Assembly: GCA_958424475.1 (NCBI GenBank)
Contig: CATZTY010000095.1
Span: 1 to 5,194 of the forward strand
Direction of reading: 5' to 3'
DNA length: 5,194 bases
Origin: an uncultured Collinsella sp.
Lineage (GTDB): Bacteria; Actinomycetota; Coriobacteriia; Coriobacteriales; Coriobacteriaceae
In this document: positions 1-4,750 of the stretch, one piece after another
Numbering within the stretch: the stretch's first letter is position 1
How the letters are laid out: the number at the start of each line of letters is the position of its first letter
Notes under the pieces: generated by a model
What the model saw: only the letters and a program-made list of their open reading frames with translations
Database searches by the model: none
Told to the model about the DNA's origin: nothing
Program-made: the position numbers and the translations under genes

Positions 1-905
1 CATCGGACCTCATCCCCGTCGCGCCAAAACGCCAACTTTTCGCGGTTGTCGGCGCTCAAATACACATGTTGCTTGTCAATCGCATCGATCACACGGTGAA
101 CCTCGACACCGTTGTGGCGCATCACGGCCAGCCGCAGGCAAAGCATCCAAACCTCCTGCTCCTCGGGCACGTCGAGCACCAGCTGGTCGGTCACGACCTG
201 CGCCTCGTCGATCTGTCCGACATCGGCCAGCGCCATCGCGTATCGAATGCGCAGCTCAAAAGTGTCTTCGCGCTCGCAGCGACGCGCAAGCAGGCGCGCG
301 TACTGTTGGCGCTGAATCTGAGCCACGCGCCCCTCAGCCAAACCCGAGCCCAAGTATTCACCAAGAAAATCGCAGTATTCGTTGAGGTTTTGCGCACTCG
401 GGTCCGTCTTAAAGGCACGCTCCAGCTGCTGCAGTTTAAGGTCGGACTCCTTGGAGATCTGCGCCACCGCCGTCGCGGCATAGTGCGCCACCTCAACGTC
501 GTCGTTAAGCTTAGCCGCCTGTAGCTGCGCCAGGTACGCGTCGGGCTCCTCGGTGAGCATGGAAAGCATTAGACGGCGCCGGTATGCCGGGTCGTTGACG
601 ATGAGCGCCTCCTCGAGCGGCACTACGCCTGCATCGTCCTCACCACTCGGTACCGACATACTGCGATGGAGCTCGTCGTTGAAGCGCAGCGACTCCAGCG
701 CAGACTCTTTCAGTCCCTCGCCAAACTTCGCGCTGCGGATCGATAACAGAACCACCAGCAACGGGCCCCACAGCGGCACCAGCACTATCACAGCCAGCAT
801 GTGCCCGCGCACCGGCAGCAGGCCCAGCTTCATGAGCGTCCACAGCATCAGGCAAACCAGCGCATGAATCAGCAGCAAGACAGCAGCAACGACAAGCGAG
901 ATCAA
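1..905 (-). CDS. pelE: PelE-like Pel polysaccharide biosynthesis protein (3' edge of window)
   Basis: Membrane protein of the Pel exopolysaccharide machine, thought to work with PelD in activating Pel polymerisation and export. The frame opens with TTG at 905-903 and gives 301 codons to the window edge. Residues 1-24 and 35-56 are hydrophobic (two membrane helices). Residues about 95-150 hold the conserved-looking block VPLEEALIVNDPAYRRRLML followed by a helical stretch. Residues about 155-275 are helix pairs of TPR type (for example YAMALADVGQIDEAQ). The TTG start is chosen because it overlaps the pelD stop as TTGA, and a purine-rich GAGGGGGG lies 6 bases upstream; no ATG gives the N-terminal helix. 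The last bases read CGA-TG, so if the next base is A the gene ends there as TGA with an ATGA overlap to the next gene. Identification rests on position after pelD, topology and remembered PelE sequences; there is no catalytic motif to check. Confidence 0.85.
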   Translation of the reverse strand, partial: MISLVVAAVLLLIHALVCLMLWTLMKLGLLPVRGHMLAVIVLVPLWGPLLVVLLSIRSAKFGEGLKESALESLRFNDELHRSMSVPSGEDDAGVVPLEEALIVNDPAYRRRLMLSMLTEEPDAYLAQLQAAKLNDDVEVAHYAATAVAQISKESDLKLQQLERAFKTDPSAQNLNEYCDFLGEYLGSGLAEGRVAQIQRQQYARLLARRCEREDTFELRIRYAMALADVGQIDEAQVVTDQLVLDVPEEQEVWMLCLRLAVMRHNGVEVHRVIDAIDKQHVYLSADNREKLAFWRDGDEVR

Positions 906-3040
906 GCGGCACCCCCCTCACCGTCACCGGTGTAAGAAATGTGCTGCAACAGCTCCACAATGTCCTCGCCGTCGACGGGCTCCACCACAATATGCTTTGC
1001 GCTCAGGCGCTCGCGGATAATGGGCAGATCGCACGCCTTTGCCTGGCGCATAAGCAGATAGAGCACGTCGCCGTCGACCAAGCCCGCCGCGTCGCTCTCG
1101 CGGATTGCCGACCCAATTGCGCCCACCAGCTCGCCGACAGGCTCCACGCCCGGTACCACGCGCAGGAGCAAAAAACTCCCCATCTTGCTATCTGCCAGCG
1201 CCTGCTCCGCCGCGAGCTCTTGGCCAAAGGCAGCCTGCTTGAGCACGCAAGTACCGTCAACGCAGCGTTTATCCTGCGCCACCGCCTCATAGTCAAAGGC
1301 ACGGCCCAGCGCGCTTTCGACCAGCCCGCACAAGATGCGGAACAGGTTTTGATAATAGAGGGTCATTTGGTTTTCGGCCGCACTACGCACAAAGATCAAC
1401 ACGGCGGGTGCCCCGTCGCGCTCGATCGCGTATCCAAACATGGGAAGCCCCGGCGTCAGCTCGCGGTTCACCCACAGGTTCGAACGACCCCCGTCGCCCA
1501 AAAGAGGTGCAAGCTGCTCAAGCGTGAGCGAGCGTGCGGCATCTTCGGCAATCGCGGGACTTGCAGCCACCAGGCGTGCAAATGCCCCGCCCGAAACATG
1601 GTAGATCGCCACCGAATCGTTCTCGAGAATCTCGCCCAGAAGCTCGCAGCACTTGCGATAGATGTCGCGTGGGTTGAGCACGTCGAGCTCCTGCGTCACG
1701 GCAAAGATCTTGCCAAAGCTGTCGTGGCGACCCACGATCTGGCGCCTGTACGCGCGCTTGTCCTCAATAGCGTCGTGATAGAGCTGCGTAAGGAACGTAT
1801 TGCGGTTGCGCACGAGCTCGTTTTGATCGCGCTCCGCCCTGATGGCTTCGCTGTTGCGCAGCTGCACATAGCCGCACACGGCACCCACCACAAAGTACGC
1901 AATAAACGGCAGCCAGTTGGACGGCTCGTAGAACAGGCCCTGGAAGGTATAGCCGTACTGAGTAAAGTAGCTCGCGGCCAAACCCACCGACGCCAGCAGC
2001 GCCGCAACCAGGCCAAAGTCCAAGCCATACAGCGTGCCGATCAGCACCACGTAGAGTAGGCGATAATCGAGCACGTTGAGCTGGGCCGATTGGGAGAACA
2101 GATGCTCAAGCACCTCGAACAGGACCCAGGCGGCTGCCGTCTCCAGGCATTTAATAGGCAGGGTGCGCATTTGGATGCGGTCGATGGCGGCGCGCAAGGG
2201 GTTGACCTTCTTTGCGCGGCCGGCATCCCAACGCGTTTGAATGGTCGAAAGATCGCGCAGCAAGTCGTAGCGCTGAAACCAGCCATAGCGCACGCGAGCG
2301 ACGTCGCTGGCGGGCAGGGCGTAGCCGGCAGAATCACCATAGGCAACGGCAAGGCCGGGGAACAACGCCTTGAGGGCGTCGCCTACCTCACCCGCCGTGT
2401 GATGGAAGGCATCGGCAACGTCGAGCGTCTCAAAGGAGGCATCCCAGCTGTCGAAGATACGGCGTACCAGCACCGCAAGCTCCTCGGCACACAGCAGGGG
2501 AAATGCCGCATCCTGCGCGCCCTGCAGAGCGACCGATCCGGTTGAGCACGCGTCGAACAACGGCACCAAATACGGATCTTCCAGCGCGGCGGAGGCAGTG
2601 TACAGGAACGGCACGCGCAGGATCTTGGTTTGAACGCCCTCGCGAGCAGCGTAGTAGCGGCACAGGTCGTTGGCTGCGTGCGCGATAATACCCTTGCCCG
2701 TTCGCCCCGCGGCATCGGCGGCACCCACGGCACCTGCGGGACCTGCTATATACAGCAGTTGGACCCGGCGACCCGCGCACGCACGAAAGACCGAGCGCAG
2801 CGACTCGATATCGCCTACGGTATCGGTATGCGGGGTAAGGTAATTGGATAGGTAGACCACGCGGTCGAACTCGTAGGCCTGATCCAGGTGTTGCAGAAGC
2901 TCTTTCCACGAGGCATGGGGCGATGACTCGTCGCGGTACGCGTCCTGCGCGGCTACGACCTGCACATGGTCCTCGGGGAACGCCTTGGCACAAAAGTCAT
3001 CGTCAACATATGCGGTGTTGCCAACAACCAGCACCTCCAT
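902..3040 (-). CDS. pelD: PelD-like c-di-GMP receptor with N-terminal SDR/epimerase-like domain
   Basis: Inner-membrane c-di-GMP receptor that switches on Pel polysaccharide synthesis, 712 residues. Domains in order: SDR/NAD-epimerase-like region (about 1-270, opening MEVLVVGNTAYVD and with ILRVPFLY near 140); four membrane helices (about 298-314, 323-340, 342-360, 376-395); a charged juxtamembrane helix (about 395-450); GAF domain (about 455-580); degenerate GGDEF domain (about 590-700). In the last, R647-E-S-D650 followed by five residues and D656-G-D-V-L matches the spacing of an RxxD inhibitory site before a GGDEF loop that has lost its catalytic residues, as in PelD of Pseudomonas aeruginosa. 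Pseudomonas PelD lacks the SDR part; I recall such fusions in some Gram-positive clusters but cannot verify that. The SDR domain lacks the YxxxK catalytic pair (GIIAH at 117-121), so it may be structural. The ATG at 3040 is preferred over the one at 3067 because GGGGAGGGG sits 6 bases before it. It overlaps pelE. Confidence 0.9.
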   Translation of the reverse strand: MEVLVVGNTAYVDDDFCAKAFPEDHVQVVAAQDAYRDESSPHASWKELLQHLDQAYEFDRVVYLSNYLTPHTDTVGDIESLRSVFRACAGRRVQLLYIAGPAGAVGAADAAGRTGKGIIAHAANDLCRYYAAREGVQTKILRVPFLYTASAALEDPYLVPLFDACSTGSVALQGAQDAAFPLLCAEELAVLVRRIFDSWDASFETLDVADAFHHTAGEVGDALKALFPGLAVAYGDSAGYALPASDVARVRYGWFQRYDLLRDLSTIQTRWDAGRAKKVNPLRAAIDRIQMRTLPIKCLETAAAWVLFEVLEHLFSQSAQLNVLDYRLLYVVLIGTLYGLDFGLVAALLASVGLAASYFTQYGYTFQGLFYEPSNWLPFIAYFVVGAVCGYVQLRNSEAIRAERDQNELVRNRNTFLTQLYHDAIEDKRAYRRQIVGRHDSFGKIFAVTQELDVLNPRDIYRKCCELLGEILENDSVAIYHVSGGAFARLVAASPAIAEDAARSLTLEQLAPLLGDGGRSNLWVNRELTPGLPMFGYAIERDGAPAVLIFVRSAAENQMTLYYQNLFRILCGLVESALGRAFDYEAVAQDKRCVDGTCVLKQAAFGQELAAEQALADSKMGSFLLLRVVPGVEPVGELVGAIGSAIRESDAAGLVDGDVLYLLMRQAKACDLPIIRERLSAKHIVVEPVDGEDIVELLQHISYTGDGEGGAA
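912..919 (-). promoter_or_regulatory. Ribosome binding site deciding the pelE TTG start
   Basis: GAGGGGGG read on the minus strand, inside the last codons of pelD and 6 bases before the TTG at 905-903. Together with the TTGA overlap it implies translational coupling of PelD and PelE, which would suit two subunits of one complex. Confidence 0.6.
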
Positions 3041-3046
3041 GGCGCA

Positions 3047-3055
3047 CCCCTCCCC
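3047..3055 (-). promoter_or_regulatory. Ribosome binding site deciding the pelD start
   Basis: GGGGAGGGG read on the minus strand, 6 bases before the ATG at 3040. The longer frame from 3067 would place this site inside the coding region and add nine residues (MWILGEGCA) ahead of the SDR first strand, so the shorter start is preferred. Confidence 0.75.
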
Positions 3056-3074
3056 TAAAATCCACATTTGTCAT

Positions 3075-3103
3075 AGTCAAACATGCGTATTGTACGCTGT
3101 CAA
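3075..3103 (-). promoter_or_regulatory. Possible pel promoter and operator-like palindrome
   Basis: Read on the minus strand, a TTGACA (3103-3098) is followed by the perfect inverted repeat GCGTA-CAA-TACGC (3097-3085), which is flanked by near-matching ACA and TGT, and then by TTGACT (3080-3075). TACAAT inside the palindrome would make a fair -10 box but has no good -35 at 16-18 bases; TTGACA would make a perfect -35 but has no good -10 at that distance. So the site is promoter-like without a clean assignment, which fits either an activator-dependent promoter or an operator. The start codon is about 45 bases downstream. Confidence 0.35.
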
Positions 3104-3570
3104 CGCGAGCTGGAGCGCCTTTAAGGCTGTTTTAAGAACTTTTTTAGGGGATGTGGGGACATCGAGAGTGCAAAATGAGCGCCCAATCCGGAAGTGCGGT
3201 GAAAATCCGAGATCGGCAGGCCAGACCCCGGTTTTGGACTTCCGCGACCTGCGGTTTTGTTGCCAAAAAACGGGTCACGCTCGGCGAGTTTCTATCTTTC
3301 CCTGCACTTACGACAATGACGATAAAGCCCACTGCCCCAAGGCGAAAACACGACAACATCCAGTAGTCGTGAATACATCAAAGGACCGTTGCCGGAAACC
3401 GAACAACGACCCTTCATCGTCTCCGTTTCACATAGAGCACACGGCAACTGTACCGCTGAAAACAATGAACGCGTGGGGACATCGGTGCCGTTACAGATAT
3501 TGGCAAGAGCGGCATTCATATATTTTAGACGGGTAGTGTTTCATGCGCGCCAAAAGGCACATGCGCAGCC
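3104..3570. other. Intergenic region without a supported gene, rich in inverted repeats
   Basis: No frame here has both a convincing start with ribosome binding site and protein-like composition. A minus-strand frame of 71 codons (3144-3359) and a mirrored plus-strand frame lack a ribosome binding site. Structure seen: GCCTT-T-AAGGC (3117-3127); GATGT-GGGG-ACATC (3150-3163); a 7-base pair CGGAAGT (3189-3195) with ACTTCCG (3238-3244), enclosing further complementary runs; CCGC-GACCT-GCGG (3242-3254); and a 12-base direct repeat GTGGGGACATCG at 3153-3164 and 3473-3484. The sequence from about 3150 to 3380 has the feel of a dispersed intergenic repeat of Coriobacteriia, but that is an impression only. 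Confidence 0.5.
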
Positions 3571-4155
3571 CTACTCTTCGTCACGATTCCCCAATGAACA
3601 AATCGCGTTTTCTATTCCGCGAAGGCGCTTACCAAACTGCCTAATTTCGCGATAGGCGGCCTTTTAATCCTTCTCAAATGTCGTCTCACGAGAAATAGTA
3701 ATCGTGCTCTCAAATGAGCCAATCTCAACTGGACAGATAGTCGAGAAACGTCTGCGCCCATATCTTTTTGAAAAAAAGACCTTCACATCAACAATGGAGT
3801 GCCCCCACAATCCTTCGAGGTCCTCGAACCTTCCCAAGAGAATGTTCCTCTCCTGTTTAGGTGGCAAAATGGCATAGCCTCTATCAAAAACAACAAAAGC
3901 ATGGGCGTATTCGAAAGAATCTTTTACAAACAAGTCAGGAGAAAGTCGATACGCAACATCGTACGCAGGCGCTTCACCGATATTTCTAATAACGAGCCGC
4001 GCTTATGAGGGCAAAACGTCATCTGGCCGGATGAACATAATAATATCCGGAGAAGTTTGAATCGCCAGGGCCCTTAGGGCCGCCCACGATGCAACAACCG
4101 TCGCTATGGCAGCCATCGAATTAATCTGAAGGGACACTATATCTAATTCGTTCAT
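3571..4155 (-). pseudogene. Broken gene for a small N-terminally membrane-anchored hypothetical protein (two in-frame TAA)
   Basis: One reading frame from ATG 4155 to TAG 3573-3571 (195 codons) is interrupted by TAA at 4005-4003 and TAA at 3666-3664, giving pieces of 50, 112 and 30 residues. Protein-like character continues across both stops. Piece 1 starts MNELDIV and has one membrane helix (about residues 6-28) followed by SPDIIMFIRPDD. Piece 2 opens ARLVIRNIGEAPAYDV, then has FDRGYAILPPKQERNILLG and a beta-rich run. Piece 3 is a basic amphipathic helix with YREIRQFGKRLRGIENAI. This order (N-terminal helix, L-I-x-N-I-G-x-x-P-A-Y-D-V motif, LPP turn, beta domain, C-terminal helix) matches a widespread but unnamed family of bacterial hypothetical proteins I remember, which is why I join the pieces. 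No strong ribosome binding site precedes 4155. Function unknown. Alternatives are a sequencing error at either stop, or a functional 112-residue remnant. Confidence 0.7.
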
Positions 4156-4239
4156 TAGCTGTCCAATCTATTGGCGCCGCCAAACGACATGCAAGAACCG
4201 GAGGCGGCACATATGTCGAAAGACATCAAATAACAACGC

Positions 4240-4272
4240 GGGTCCCCGACGCTTGAATCTCGCCGGGGACCC
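4240..4272 (-). terminator. Strong GC-rich hairpin, likely terminator of the small-gene pair
   Basis: GGGTCCCCG (4240-4248) pairs perfectly with CGGGGACCC (4264-4272) around a 15-base loop. Read on the minus strand it lies about 65 bases past the stop of the 36-residue gene and is followed by GCGTTGTTATTT, a weak T-rich tail. That is the better orientation for an intrinsic terminator; on the plus strand no T run follows. It could instead be part of a longer structured RNA with the two neighbouring hairpins. Confidence 0.5.
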
Positions 4273-4285
4273 CCATAAAATGTTA

Positions 4286-4310
4286 GATGTTGGCCCGCTA
4301 TGTCAACATC
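4286..4310. repeat. Inverted repeat / hairpin, 7-base arms
   Basis: GATGTTG (4286-4292) and CAACATC (4304-4310) are perfect complements around an 11-base loop. It is the middle one of three hairpins that lie almost end to end. Strand and role are unknown. Confidence 0.55.
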
Positions 4311-4311
4311 A

Positions 4312-4343
4312 CGCTAGGCTTTGGTTGCCGCTAAGGCCTAGCG
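4312..4343. repeat. Inverted repeat / hairpin overlapping the stop of the 36-residue gene
   Basis: CGCTAGGC (4312-4319) pairs perfectly with GCCTAGCG (4336-4343) around a 16-base loop. The loop carries a second CGCTA (4329-4333) that can pair instead with TAGCG at 4339-4343, so two mutually exclusive stems exist. The TAG stop codon (4340-4338) lies inside the right arm. No T run follows on either strand, so a simple intrinsic terminator is unlikely for this stem alone. Confidence 0.55.
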
Positions 4344-4448
4344 GATCTTTACCTTTACGGTCTTCGTTGTCGTCCCAATCTTCCTGACCGCACCTGTTGA
4401 GCTAATTCGATACTTCGGGATCTTTACGCGAATCGCCTTCGAAGCCAT
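4338..4448 (-). CDS. Very small basic protein, 36 residues, unknown function
   Basis: ATG at 4448 to TAG at 4340-4338. A strong ribosome binding site, GAGGAGGTGA, has its GGAGG core (4457-4461) 8 bases before the start, which is the main reason to believe this short frame. The protein begins MASKAIRVKIPKYRI and ends KTVKVKIR: eleven Lys/Arg, no Asp or Glu, no Cys, and an alternating basic/hydrophobic pattern at both ends that suggests beta strands separated by a Gly/Thr-rich turn. It follows the 42-residue gene by 41 bases on the same strand, so the two are probably cotranscribed, and its stop lies inside a hairpin. I do not recognise a family. A nucleic-acid-binding peptide, a cationic membrane-active peptide or toxin, or a partner of the divergent AAA+ locus are all possible. 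Confidence 0.65.
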   Translation of the reverse strand: MASKAIRVKIPKYRISSTGAVRKIGTTTKTVKVKIR

Positions 4449-4489
4449 GTATATCACCTCCTCACTGTTACATTACGTTTGCCCGCCGT

Positions 4490-4618
4490 CTAGCGATGCT
4501 TAGCAATCTGGTGTTTGACCAGCGTCTTCGCAGCCGCGGTCTTCGCGGCTTTGCTCGTCGAGGAGCTCGCGAGTGTCTTGGCAGCAGCGCCAACCTTACC
4601 TCCATGGTGAGTAGCCAT
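4490..4618 (-). CDS. Very small Ala/Lys-rich basic protein, 42 residues, unknown function
   Basis: ATG at 4618 to TAG at 4492-4490. GGAGGTGAG lies just upstream (GGAGG core 4626-4630, 7 bases before the start). The protein starts MATHHGGKVG, then has two copies of AAAKTL (residues 11-16 and 28-33, spaced 17) joined by a Ser/Thr/Ala/Lys linker, and ends HQIAKHR. It has eight Lys/Arg, five His and no acidic residue, resembling in composition the Ala-Lys tails of histone H1-like bacterial proteins; that is likeness of composition, not evidence of homology. It is the first gene of a probable pair with the 36-residue gene and is divergent from the AAA+ gene across 132 bases. No hydrophobic helix is visible, which argues against a classical type I membrane toxin. 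Function unknown. Confidence 0.65.
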   Translation of the reverse strand: MATHHGGKVGAAAKTLASSSTSKAAKTAAAKTLVKHQIAKHR

Positions 4619-4750
4619 AGTCTCACCTCCAATCTACAACAGTTTGAATCTTGACATCCCAATCCTACCATACTCCGTTGCACTCATGTTCAATAATTCT
4701 TGCTTTGTCTCATCCAGTCTCATACAATATGAACAAGGAGAGGAGCACAC
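4619..4750. promoter_or_regulatory. Divergent intergenic control region
   Basis: This gap separates the small basic genes (minus) from the AAA+ gene (plus) and must carry both promoters. The plus-strand promoter is clear and listed separately. On the minus strand the best candidate is TTGAAC (4693-4688) with TATGGT (4672-4667) at a short 15-base spacing, which is weak. A plus-strand TTGACA at 4651-4656 has no matching -10 at 16-18 bases. Confidence 0.4.
4700..4728 (+). promoter_or_regulatory. Promoter of the AAA+ ATPase gene
   Basis: TTGCTT (4700-4705) and TACAAT (4723-4728) are separated by exactly 17 bases, a good sigma-70 pattern. Transcription would start near 4735, leaving a leader of about 15 bases that just includes the ribosome binding site. 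The -10 lies within the perfect inverted repeat TCATA-CAA-TATGA (4720-4732), a possible operator position. Confidence 0.6.

Larger units (their letters stand above)
4156..4337. other. Short non-coding stretch dominated by hairpins
   Basis: No gene is seen between the broken gene and the 36-residue gene. Besides the three large hairpins listed separately, it holds TTGGC-GCC-GCCAA (4171-4183), a competing GCCGCC (4176-4181) with GGCGGC (4203-4208), and ATGTC-GAAA-GACAT (4213-4226), a 5-base stem with a GAAA loop. Confidence 0.6.

Noticed and set aside
66..524. 152-codon plus-strand frame
   Set aside because: It is antisense to the TPR-like part of pelE and has no family likeness or start signal.
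640..990. Minus-strand frame across the pelD/pelE junction
   Set aside because: It is out of frame with both genes and low in complexity, rich in Ala, Cys and Gly. The pelE frame from TTG 905 explains the same DNA.
941..2059. 372-codon open frame on the plus strand opposite pelD
   Set aside because: It lies entirely antisense to pelD, whose domains read cleanly. The translation has no recognisable domain and there is no ribosome binding site; it is a GC-driven shadow frame.
3144..3359. 71-codon minus-strand frame
   Set aside because: There is no ribosome binding site, the plus strand has an equally long frame, and the DNA is full of inverted repeats. It could be a decayed or repeat-borne frame, but a gene is not supported.
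3799..4008. 69-codon plus-strand frame
   Set aside because: It is antisense to the broken membrane-anchored gene, whose minus-strand reading matches a remembered family.
4171..4208. Integron attC-like or attachment site
   Set aside because: There is no conserved RYYYAAC/GTTRRRY pair, and no integrase is visible in the window.
4240..4272. tRNA or tRNA-fragment reading of the GGGTCCCCG/CGGGGACCC hairpin
   Set aside because: The loop is 15 bases, there is no T-loop TTCRANNY, and no D or anticodon arm lies nearby.
4468..4683. 71-codon minus-strand frame over the 42-residue gene
   Set aside because: It is a different frame, Arg/Leu-rich, with no ribosome binding site at its start. The 42-residue frame has a near-consensus site.
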